A DNA stretch of 64,000 nucleotides from Todiramphus chloris collaris (Eukaryota > Chordata > Aves > Coraciiformes > Alcedinidae), in the NCBI GenBank assembly GCA_025345505.1, contig JANVCC010000018.1, positions 4,201,749 through 4,265,748 of the forward strand. Reading direction: 5' to 3'. This document shows positions 39,531 to 51,500 of the stretch, in pieces. Below the pieces are notes generated by a model that saw only the letters and a list, made by a program, of their open reading frames with translations, was not told the origin of the DNA and did no database searches. Numbering within the stretch: the first letter of the stretch is position 1; each line of letters starts with the position of its first letter. Both the position numbers and the translations under genes were made by a program.

Positions 39531-41743
39531 ATGAGGAGTCATGTTGCCACAAGCCTGAAAAATAAATATGGTCACCCCTTGAACTGTCTTTTTATAAAAT
39601 TTTGCCATCAGAAGAGCATCTGCTTTAAGCCAATACTTGAGTTTTCCTTCCTACAGCTGTGTCCTCACAGCTACTTTCCAGCACATCATATTAATTCCAG
39701 TAACTTCAGGAAGCCTTTAAATGGCCCATCTCTGAATCCACACTGATGGTTTTCGAGGTATGGGCTTCAGCCCATAGGAACACCAAAAATACCAGTTCCT
39801 CACAAATTTGCATTTTGCTCTGAATTAAAGCTAAAAGCATCTTCCAGCAGCTTGCATTAGTGTGGTAAAAGAGCCAACCATTACCAATGATGCTGTGTGT
39901 CAATGCACAAAAGAATGCAGCAGACAAGACACACTCATATTAGTTTTAAATGTATATGTTTGCCATTAGAAAAATTTTACTCACATGATTTTTAGCAAGT
40001 ATGCTGTTGATAAACTAATCTTCAGAGCCTCTGTTCCCTCTGTATATGAGGTTTCACAAGGGAAAAATGCCACACTGAACCAATAAAATCAGCTTCTCAA
40101 TTAGCTGTAGACCAGAGTAATTTAGTATTTTAGTAATTAATTAAAATGGCGCAGAAAGATGAAGATATTTTACTGAGGGGCAAAAAAAAACAAACCCTCC
40201 TTCTTCATCTATCTGCAAACTGACCCACAGAAGTGTTTAGAACATCAGTTTCCAGAAATTCACTCTGTAAGTAGTGCTTATATTACAAAACAGATGATCT
40301 CAACCAAATTATCAATCTTAACAACTACTGTGAAATCATCATGGTTGTGATTCTACTAGGCAGAACTATAATTTAAATGCAACTGACCTAGGGTTAGCAG
40401 TTAGTCTGGAAACAGGCTGGAGATCAGCCAAATGCAGCTGTGTAAAACAAACCTCAGCAAAATGCACCAGACGTGCTGAAAAGGTTTTTTTTTTAATTAT
40501 TAACACCTACTGCTGCAAGTTCTATGGCAGCATAATAAAATATCCACATACAACTAAAGGATGTGGGAGTCAAAGCAAAATCTACATAGAATTATGCTCT
40601 TTTAAAACATTATAAGATAAATATCAAATAATGGCAAGGTTTATTCATGTAAAAAGTGGCGCACAGCAAACTGACGTGTCTTTGGGTGACCTGTGACAGT
40701 GTGATGCTTTTATTTAACTCTGTATTCCTCTTAAGGTAATCAGCATATTATGTACCATCACCAGTTATACTTAATATAATAATGAACAACTTACTTAAAT
40801 TATTAAAGTGAAGTTCTTCTCAATACTATTTGCACACAATACAGAATACTTTTTTTTCCCTGACAAACACGAAAAATTCTTCAAGTCCAAGTACATATTT
40901 TACATATTCTTAATGGAAAAACAGGATTATTTTATTTAAAAAAAATATACACATGTACTATGAAAAACTTACGTATTTCAAGACTGCTTTTCTGAGGTAT
41001 TTTATGGTTTCCTTTCAAGACTTCTATACATTTCCTGCCTTCTCAAATAAATCAGAAAAATATTTGTGAGCTTATCATAAGAACACAATTCTACAAAAGG
41101 ATTCAGCTCATTCCTTACTGTTTTTCTTCAAAAACAGGTGTAGCATATGTAATAGACATAGTATATGAATAACCTCCTCACCTTAAATGGGATTACACAC
41201 AGGCTTAACATTAAACAAATTTAAGCATTCCGGGGAACTGAACCCTCATGCAACACTTAAGAACTGCAAATAAGCTAATCAAAGATACCACCTTTAAACT
41301 GAGAACACTTTTACCCACAGACTTCCAAACTCGTAGGCTATAACAGGATGTGATAGTCTCCTTCCTTCTGCCCTTTAAGTCCCTAAAATCCATTAGTCCA
41401 TTTTTTTAACATCAGTACAAACTACCAAATGCCATTTTGGATGAGCACCCAATGTCCCCGTATGACTTAGTTCTCACAAGTTCATCTTCCTGATGCATAT
41501 ATTTTTTTGTTGAGAAAGGCAGGATAAGCTGAAGTTACTTTTCATATTACTCCAGATGGATGACAAGCCATAAGAAACAGGTGATCCTACTCAATTTCAC
41601 AAACTAAGCAGAGATAATCTCTATTTTCTTTAAGAAAGCTGTTACCTTTTTTGCACTGTAATGCTCCAGCCTTTACTATTTCCCAGGATCCTAAGATGTC
41701 AGCATGGACTTGTTATAAATTGCTTAAATAGGAGAATCTGTAG

Positions 41744-41769
41744 CTTCCTAAACTATGTAGTTTAGGAAG
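41744..41769. repeat. Perfect 11-bp inverted repeat, 4-nt loop
   Basis: CTTCCTAAACT, loop ATGT, then AGTTTAGGAAG. The stem is perfect but AT-rich. No link to a gene end is visible. Confidence 0.85.
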
Positions 41770-42942
41770 AAATGTCAGCTTCTGTCAGAGCCTGGAAAAT
41801 TCTCTTAAAGAGGTAACTCTCTTTCTTTTTGCAATCCTGGCCAAAAGAAACAGCTGTCCTTTTTTTTCTCCACATGGTTCATCCCTGGCACTTTATAATT
41901 TCAAAAGCTTCTCTTTTTTTCCCCAGAAAACAATAAAAATGTAACTTTCAATGTGCTCATTACATTCAAGGAATTTCTTCAGCTCCTACTAGTTTAATGG
42001 AACTGTGAAAACTGTTACTCTAAAGCTCAGAGGATCTGTTTGCATAGCTTTCAAAGTATAACTGCACCAGTTCTGAGCAAAAGGAAAATATCTATTCCTT
42101 CCATTTATATGGCCAACAATAACCTCTAGATTCTGACAGAATCATGTGTATCCTGGCGGGGAAGCTAGTTTCAAAATACTTTATCAGGAAGTCCACAATT
42201 AAATAACATGCAGGCTCCCAAGATACGGGACCAAATTGATGCACAGGCTTCTTTGACTCCAAACTTCACAGCTGCTCTTTTGTTTTTTAAGTACAGTTAC
42301 AATTATTTTCTCCACCAAGAACAACACTTGTATTTTCCAGTGTAGGTGACTATAATAGATATGAACAATAACTGAACAAAATTCTCTTGAAGGGGAGAAC
42401 TAGTATTTATTTGTCTATCTGAAAAGAACTCGCTACAGTGAACCACTTGGTTACTAGCAGAGTACTCACCGACTTTAGAAGATTCAACACACAGGGAACC
42501 ATTCATTATCTCATTTACATTATACTGAAAAACACTCCAGTGAAAAGTATCCCATGCTCCAATTAATCTAGTGGTCTCTTAAGGATGTTTAACTGAAAAC
42601 AAATTGTATCTTCTACTTTTTGACAGGGAATTCTTTGTAGAATTTAACAGAGGGAAGCGATTCCTTTCATGTCTGCTGTCCATATAGCAATTCAAATCAG
42701 AAATGGTTACATGACAGCGAAGGTGAATCTATGACACATGACAGGGCAATCCAGACAGTATTATTCTCACCACCATTTAATCCTCGTAAAATCCTCTGTC
42801 TCCTAAAAGTAGCAGCAAGAAGCCAGAGGGGACTGTTAGAACAGGTTGAGTGTGTGAAGCAGAGATGGTGGGGGACTTGGCACACGACATGGAGATTTAC
42901 CATTTTTCTTATCTGACACTGTTATGTCCACAAACTTACCAA

Positions 42943-43000
42943 GACAAAAAAAAACAAAACAAACAAACAAAAAAAAAAACCACAACAACCAAAACCCACC
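42943..43000. repeat. A/C-rich tract
   Basis: A9CAAAACAAACAAAC, then A11 and CCACAACAACCAAAACCC. Very similar in style to 1-64 and 33,501-33,572. Confidence 0.85.
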
Positions 43001-44950
43001 TTTTTGCTGTTAAATTAAATCCTTTCACCAGTGCAAAGAAGACGTAAAACCAGAGAGCGTAACTAGTGTGATACAGCAATACTAAAATGTTAAGTATCTC
43101 CATTATGTTAAATAAGCCAAATGCAGTCTTTACGCAGGTAAATAATTATCTGTGGAGGCTTGAAATACTTTAACTTCTTTATGGTTATGGAAAGCAACTG
43201 GTAAGGAAAAAAATAAAAATCATATGTCTTTATAAAAAAGCTTTAACCAGAAAAAAAAAGTATTTATATAAAGCTTTAACATTTTTCACATCTTAATCTT
43301 CAGTGATGGAAAAGGGAATCTTTTTCTAATCTTCCACGATGGAAAAGAGAAGGAGGAGGGTGGAACATTTCAGATAAGACTATCTAAGAATTTTACCTCA
43401 CTCAAGGTAATATATTAAAAGCCACATGCAAACAAATTTATAGATACTCAACTATTAATGACCTGAAGCAAAATGATCCAAAGCATAGTATCATGGTAAC
43501 AATCATCAAAATTTAGTTACCCATCTGTGAGTCAGAAGGTAGATGCTGTAACTATTTTGATTTATGTATAGCTGATTAAAAATTAGTTTAAAAAAAGAAA
43601 TAATAAAAGCAGCACCACAGTAAAAAGAGGCATTTAAATATTGAGTGTTTTCAGTGACCTTGCCAAAGTAAAGATCAGTAGCCCAAAACTCCCAGTTAAG
43701 TCCATCCTTCCTTACCTCATTCTATTTTAAACAACATCCCGACAGTCTTCCAGAGCCAAGACTTCAGTGAAAGAGAGCCAATGATTACCACTATCTTTTG
43801 AAACCATGGATTTATGTCTCAGTACTCTGGGACTAGCTTTCTCCATTTCATTTTCAACTCTGACAAATGAACTCAGGCAAAAATCCTTTAAGACAATTTT
43901 GCAAGATTTCATAAAGCAAAGCTCCCTTTTATGTGCAGCTGACCTCAGCAACTGGCAAATGTGCATCTTCTCCCCCCTGCTCCATAAGTAACATCCACAA
44001 TCATATATTTTTTTTAAAAATGTATGATTTAGACATGAGGCACTACAGCCCAGCTCTCTATCTGCAGCCTTAGAGGCTAGATTTCTTTTAGCTCTAAGCT
44101 GAAATATTCTTTCAAGTGTTTGATAAATCAAGAGCATGACTCCGCACGGAAACAAGCACATTACTTTGCCTCTACCCCCATCCTGACAGTCTTGGATACA
44201 TAGAGAAAGGGGGGGGGGAAATGCTGTCAAACTTTTTGATGGATGTGTTGCTTTTCCACAAAATGAAGATTCAGTCAGCCCACTGTAGTAGGTTACCAGT
44301 CAAGATAAAGGCTTCTACAAAAGGAATCTTTCCAATTATGTGAGAATCTTTAAGACTGACAAAACCCACCTGTTTAAGCAACATCCAAGGTTTTGTAAGC
44401 TGTGAACTACAAAATCATAGAAACACAGTTTCAAGCTGTGATATTCTAAGAATACACTGTTACTTTGTAACAACAAATACTATAGCTTTAAAAACTTTAT
44501 TTCCTATCTGCCAAAACCCAGCTAATTACATGTGTTCCACATCTTCCTTTCATCAGCAGCATTATGACATCAGCATCCTATCTCTCGCTGTATTAGCACT
44601 GAAAGATTTTCATACAAAATATTTAAATAAGAGTGTATATGACAACAGGAAACTTAGCTTTCTTTGATGAAGGACTGAGAAATATAGGTCTCCACAGACT
44701 TCTAAAGTAGTATTAAAAAAAGCATTTCTTTACTCAGCAAGACTTTCTCTCCTTTCAATACAGAATGTGGTTTTTATTTATCCAAGCCACTTCTGAATGC
44801 TTTGCAAATCAGACGTAAAACACTAACAGTTCTACCACTAATACCTGCTCTTACTTCCCCCTTCACTCCTGTAGACACAGATCTAAGAAATCAACTAAAA
44901 GATGCATAAAAGAATGCAGATATTACTAGATATTTTGACTGGTTACTTAC

Positions 44951-45045
44951 ATCATACTTTGCAGTTCAGGTGTAAAGCTTGTCGATTTTCTTCCACTGCT
45001 TGAAGAGGCAACAGCTGACATCGGGCTAGCCACAGTGCTGCTCAT
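44951..45045 (-). CDS. SUPT3H: SUPT3H (SPT3) first recognised coding exon
   Basis: SUPT3H is a histone-fold subunit of the SAGA/STAGA coactivator complex that helps deliver TBP to promoters. On the - strand a T-rich acceptor (TTTGTTTACTCAG) is followed immediately by ATG. The exon encodes 31 codons, beginning MSSTVASPMS and ending FTPELQSM, plus two bases. The donor is AT|GTAAGT, so the last Met codon is split (phase 2). Human SPT3 has a Ser/Thr-rich start with the same ASPMS core and an ELQSMM motif just before the histone fold, which is the basis of the call. The histone-fold and C-terminal domains are in later exons, expected leftward beyond the window. Whether this ATG or one in an upstream exon starts translation cannot be decided here. 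The exon lies within the large RUNX2 intron on the other strand. Confidence 0.88.
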
Positions 45046-48000
45046 CTGAGTAAACAAAGAAATGACAGCACTTACAATACTTTTTTTTTATTTTAAAGAG
45101 AGGACACACTGTAGAGGACACTGTTTCACACTAAATATTCAAAAGGGAAGAAAAGCTGTCTGAGGTAGACTTGAATGCAAAGGCTCTGCATGCCACAAGA
45201 AGCCTGAGACACTGCAGAAAGCGTAAGAGTTGGTGTTTACTGTAACCAATGTATAGGAAATGTGCACTATCTTTCAAAGTACTGTTTAGAAGTACCCTGG
45301 GAACACCAGTGGAAAAGTGTTAAGCTAAAAACACTGTTATTCTGGAATATGTGGTATTCATAGGCACCAGTATCTTGTCACCCACAACAACCTCTTTCTT
45401 GTATTCCTGAAGTATCTTAAGCACTAGTAAGCCACATCCACACCACTTCACTGAAACTAAGAGGAGTAAAATAGAAACTCAGAAAAAGCCAGATAAAACT
45501 TGACAAGCACTGAAGTCACAAGATTGCTTTCTAAAACAGCACCTTTATGTACATCTATTACTGAAGTCTTTAAAACAGAAATGTGTTAGCAAGAGCAGTA
45601 CCTGAATATCAGCATAGTACCTTCAGTCATTTAAGTATTATCTTTATACAAAGTATTTTACAGCTTTTTTATACAAATTTCTCATGAAGAAATTCCAGAA
45701 CAAACCCAGAACAATTCTACTTTTATTCTGTGAAGTAATTAAGGCATCTACATTTTCTTCTTTAATAACAGACAAGTCAAATGACTTTAAACAATTTCAC
45801 TTTTAAAAATATCTTCATTTACTAAAAGATTGACAACATAAATACATAATAGGGAGTTTCATTTTTCCCTTCAAGATATATATATATATTTTTAAGAAAG
45901 AACTGCCTATGCTACAGAAGTTTCCTGATAAAAAGAATCCATTCCCACTACATATCTTCCTCTTCTAGCTTCCTGCACACTACTAACAGTTGAGCTGGAC
46001 TGCTCATTTCTTGTACTATTAGTAGTAGTAATGACAATGAAAACTACATGTTAACATAGTTTGCTTTGCTGTAAAGCTACCAAAGAGGTCCTACCTTTCT
46101 CCACTTCTAAATTTTGAAGTTAAGACAGGTTTCTTTTCTAAAAGCAGAACCTAAAAGTCCATGACCAGATTTATATTAAACGCTATTAAAAGTGCTGCAA
46201 TCAATCACAAATATTCTTCTCTGGTTTAAGAAAACTTATAATACTCTAAATACAAAGCATAAGATACCTTCAAAAAGTAACAAAAGAATTAGTGCTTTGA
46301 AAGGCTAATGCCATACAGCATATATATAAACAACAAAAGTCCATGTATTTAGACATAGGTTTATTTTTGCTTTTAATGCTTTCACATAGATTTTCACAGA
46401 CTTCTGATCATCTTCAAGCAGACTCTAGCTTAGAACCTCCAAACACTTACACACATGTGTAACTTTAATCACAACTTTACTCCCACTAAAGCCTGATTTT
46501 AATCACAGTTACACAGCAGACCTAAGTGTTGGCAGAATCCTTCCATAATCAACAGTTGCCAAAGAGTCATATAATCTAAACAGTCAAATTAGGGAGTTTA
46601 AAAAGAAGAGGGGGGAAGGAAAAATAAAATATCTGTAACATGAAGGAAGGTGACAGTTTTTCTAAGAAGGCTCTATGGATATGTGGAAGGGAGTGAAGAG
46701 GAAGCTACAACGGTACCCACATACCAGGAACAGTCCAGAAATTCAGAAGTTTATACATATTTTACTGTTCACTATTTGATTTGGACTGATTGTGTTTCAT
46801 TTTAGTAGCTATATATTTATATCCCATATGACAGTGCCAATATTCCTAAATATTAACTAATACACTGTAAATTCCATATTGTACCCAGACCCTAGAGAAA
46901 GTAGTCAGGGGAATACCTCAGTGAATACTTTCTAAAACAGCTGTAAAAAAAAAAAACCCTGAAACATACCAATCAGATATGCTTTAAAGTTTAAAAGCTA
47001 AATAACATACAAAGACTTCAGGGGGAGGGGGTTTAAGTTAGTTTACACTACGTCATTTTAAGCATATGGCTGTTCTCTTTGAACATCCATGTCAGACATT
47101 CTGCTTTGTCCATGAGGTTATTTCTGCTGGCTTACGAAGCATCCTCCCCAAATAAATAAATAAATTAAAAACAAAAGCGCACACACAAAAAAATATGGGA
47201 CACAATTCCACAGTTGCCTCCTCACAGCATAGCATCTGTGATTCATGCACGTCCTACTTTGCAGTTAATACTTTCTAAGGTTCCTGTCCTCCAAATGGAC
47301 AAGAAGAGATTAATTAAAAAAAACTTGACGGGTTGTAGATCTGTAGAAGTATCAGTAGGTTTGAGAGCTGAAAGCTTATCAGCTGCTGCTTCACTAAAAA
47401 ACCTGGTCTTCCTATTGCAACCAAATGATTTAACTTTCAAATCAAGCAGGTGTACGGCGTTTTCTTGACATAAAAAAACCAACAGATTGTCAGGCTTCCT
47501 CAGACCCTTTACAATAATTACTTCCACAGCCCACATTTTGTTTGATGGTTTAGATAATTAACTTCTTTACACATCAAAGTCTCATCATCCGTATGTTCTA
47601 TTTCCTTTCTTCCGGACATTAAAAAAAAAAAAATCATTCAAAAGCAGAAGCACTCTCAAATCAATTTTCTTCAATAAGTACAGCTAACATGGAACTGAAA
47701 AGCCTACTGTAATCTTCAATGGGTCAATATACTGTATTTGTTTTAGCTCCAAAGTGAAATGCAGCTGTTTGCCATATTCTACAAAATGAATTCAGATGTT
47801 CAGATTAGGTCACAGATTATTCCAACATGCTGCATTTTAATCATGAACTCTAGCAAGGAGAAGATAACTTCTCATTAACACTATTTGGTCTAGCATTTAT
47901 GAGTTCCTATCCAAATACATTCAGCTTTTACAAACTCTTTACCCATAAGCAAAATATTGCAACCAAACATTAAAAGTTATATATATCATAAATATTTAAA

Positions 48001-48442
48001 AGCATCTACTGTAATCTCAATGCCTTTTACATTCAAGAGTCACAACAGATCAGTACTTGTTCCATATGAATCAGCAGAAGTTCTCAGTTGAGGGAAACAA
48101 ATTCTAAGTCATTTTTCATCAGGTTTAGGCCCATCCTTCTCACTGAGGTAAGATACCTAGGCAGACTTTGATTTCATAGTCATCCTCAACACTCAAAACC
48201 ACTCTGAAATTACCAAGCAGTGCTAGCTCACATTCACGTCTGTACAATAAATAAGCAACCTGGAAAACCCTATTTATTCAAGATCCAGATGAGGGACATG
48301 TAAGAAACTAAATTCTACTGCTTCTAAAACATAATTTTAATACACAGGCTGTACATTTAGCCTTTAACTGCTGACCAGCAACTCTCCAATCTACTTCATA
48401 TCATTCAGGACCTACATAAACAGTCTTAGAACATACATCTAT

Positions 48443-48460
48443 ACACACACACACACACAG
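48443..48460. repeat. (AC)n microsatellite
   Basis: About nine AC units in a row. Confidence 0.85.
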
Positions 48461-48496
48461 TCAACAAATTCATCTTTTGAAACACTAAGCAAATAC

Positions 48497-48517
48497 TTTT
48501 GCCAATCATTGGCAAAA
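48497..48517. repeat. Near-perfect palindrome with paired CCAAT motifs
   Basis: TTTTGCCAAT, one central C, then ATTGGCAAAA: ten-base perfect arms. Each arm contains a CCAAT box and an NFI-like TGCCAA half-site, facing in opposite directions. It may be a protein-binding site or coincidence. Confidence 0.8.
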
Positions 48518-51500
48518 CATGAGTAGCTAAGAGAAAGGTGCATCCAAACAGTCACTACAGAAGAGTCCACCAAAACATTGGTTCCATAGTTGATCTAAAA
48601 AAAAGGTTAAAGAAGGTATAGAATTATCAAAAGAGCCTTGTCCCTGCACACTTTTTTACACTGCATAACAAATTACAGCAGAATTCACTGTTATGACGAC
48701 TTCATTCATGAAACATACATCTAATGTGGTTACTGCATCACTCCTCTTTTCTTGCCTTTCATAAATACATTTTGCATATAACCTGAAAACATGCAAAAAT
48801 GTAAAGACTGAAATATTTTCATTTCTATAAACTCAAACAAAACAGGAAGGAAACAAAAGCCAAGATGACTATGGATTAACACAAAATTAAAATTAATGCT
48901 TTTGTTTTCACATAGTCTACTTCAGAGTAATTCAATTAACTAATCTGTTACCACTGAGTGTTTTACTGCATGCGTGGCCTCACCAGCAGACAAGAGAGCA
49001 TAAGTTAACAGTCTTCTAGGGCTGAAGATATAATAACTAAATTAACTACAGGAAATACAGATTGGTTTTGTTAGTGCATTTCTTTTAAAAAACAAACACA
49101 AACCCATAAATCCTGTTGAACACATGCAAGACTGGCTAAGTGTATGCTCACAACTACAGAAACAAAAAATAAAACCAGAAAGTTTAAAACCCCAATAACT
49201 CATAACCAAATACTGGAGTACATACATTGTTTTGCTGATCACCCACCCTCCCAGTAACATGGAAGAATACTTCATGTTTTAACTTTCAGCTAAGTCCTTA
49301 AACTTTGCTGAGCTTCTCAAGCAGGCTGGAACTAGAAACACTCTAAAAGGTCTCAGATAAGCACAATGAACAGATGACCTAGATTTTAGAACAGATGAAC
49401 AATTCAAAGTGAACTGTGAAACTCCATCATCCTCTAGCCTGTTCATGTCCAAAACTTCACTTTTCTCATGTGACAATTAAGAAACAGCTTTGCTTACAGG
49501 CAATAAGATAAGTAACTTCCACATTCCCTAAACACGGCCTCTTAAAAGCCAAGCAGATAAAGCAAAGGCACAAACTTTCAAGTAAGAGCCAGCATGATGA
49601 GAAGCCATCTGTGGGCCGGCAGTGACACATCTGCATCAGGTCTGCACACAATAATACTGTTCAAAGCTAGGGATGCAATCTCAGCTTTCTTTCATTTTTT
49701 AATTAATTAACAAAGTATCACAAAGTGGAATGCTTGCCCTACTCATCCTACGGATAACACATTACATCTGCTACTGCTGCTTCCATTTATTACCTGATAG
49801 ACTAGATGCTTATGATAGCTTTATTTTAAAGGGAATACCAGAAAGAAATTTTCTTCTCATAGCTGTCAGTGCCCAGCCCAGCTTTCACCACCCAGACAAA
49901 TAAGCATTGCATCTGTAACCATGACACTCTATCCTGGGACGACATGTGCTCCTAAACCCACACAAATGTAACTGAACATCATTCCCCCTTTCTCATTTAT
50001 ACGGCAACTCATTCATTCCCACGTAGAGGCTACAGAAGAAACGTTCTTGTCTGATGAAAGGTAAAGTAGATTTTCCAGTACACATAGGCATAGATGTTGA
50101 GCCTATGAATAAAGTGCATCTTACGGATTTAATCCTTAAAACTGTCCTATTTGACATCCCTGGAAATAAAATACTCCTTAATCTTCAGTTCTGTTATCTC
50201 CCAAGAAAGCATCTTTGTGCATTAATTTTGCCAAAGACCTTAAATGAAAGCAGTAGACAAACACAACTCTCTCTGGCTGACTTTGCAGGGAAAGAGAAGT
50301 CACTAACCAACTACAGCCTACAGCATAACCTTCCAACTCTACTCTGAGCAACAACCACTGTATTCTGCTTGCAATGACTCTGCGTGTCCTCATATTTTAA
50401 GCCATTAGTTGTCCATCCATGAGTTAGACATGACAGTTACTTAAGCTTCTTCAGAAACAGACCACAGAATGGTCTGGACTACTGAAAGAATATTAATACA
50501 CAGATGTGACTGTTTATTTGAGATTGAGAAACACAAAGCATAATCTTACAGGAGAGGAATGCCTCCACATCTGGAGATGTTTACAAACACTACTCTCAGA
50601 GTTTCTATACTCAAGTCTAATCAGAGCTCTGTCCTTCCCCAGAAGTGATTTATTTATTTTTAACCAAGAAAGCAGGAAAATGAATCTAACTTCTATGTCC
50701 CTCTGAACTGAAAGCAATGAACTTTTTGCAGAACCCCGTGCCACATCTGGCTGCTCAAATTAAGCAAGAGTGACTTTTTTCTCCCTTCCTAAAAAATGGT
50801 TTTTTTAAAACACTGTAAAGACCAGACAACCTATAACAGCAAAGTTTCTATAGCTTCCAGAATCTGGCTCCTGTAATCATAACTTTTTTTGGACTAGCAA
50901 TTATTTTTTCAAAATGCATTATTTTAGTAATGTTCTGAATCATACCAATTATTTAATAATTGTATAGACACACAGTTTAATGACCATGACCTTCCTGCAG
51001 TAACCACAATTATCAGTGAAGCAAACACAAGGTGTGCTTGCAAGTCTTGTGATAAAAACCAGCTTCGAGTCATTAGGAACTTAACTTGGCTCCAGCGTGC
51101 AAAGATGAACAGACCCCAAACTATAACTTACTCAGTATTTTGCTTTTTCTGAAGAGGAAAACATTCCAGATGTCAAAGTTCTGTCAGTATCTTTACTGCT
51201 CATTTGCTAAGATGAAAATCTATTAGTCATCACTGTTCCCATCTACCTTTAGTTCCATCTAAAGTAACTTAAATTTTAAGGGTTTGCTTATTCAGTTGGA
51301 TTCCCTATAAAGCACAACCAACTGTACCCTTTTCTTACCAGTAACTTTAAACTATATTTTCTTGTGTATAATTTCTCTCACTAGACCCTCACCTGCCTTC
51401 ATCTTTTCAACTCCTTTCAAGATGGCATTATCTTCCCAACCTATCACTTTGCTTACATCAATCTTCCTCCTTTCACATCACCCTGAGCTGTGTTTAGTTG

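Larger units (their letters stand above)
23361..44950. other. Intronic DNA of RUNX2 (+) and SUPT3H (-)
   Basis: AT-rich non-coding DNA in introns of both genes. It holds a TA/CA microsatellite, A/C-rich tracts, three short CR1 tails, a short tandem repeat at 39,493 and a hairpin at 41,744-41,769. An unexplained 167-codon frame lies at 43,727-44,230 on the - strand. No other SUPT3H or RUNX2 exon could be recognised by its peptide. Confidence 0.6.

Noticed and set aside
1..44950. Search for the next SUPT3H exon (histone-fold start after ELQSMM)
   Set aside because: I could not find a - strand segment encoding the expected continuation. It is probably left of the window, though a short exon could have been missed by eye.
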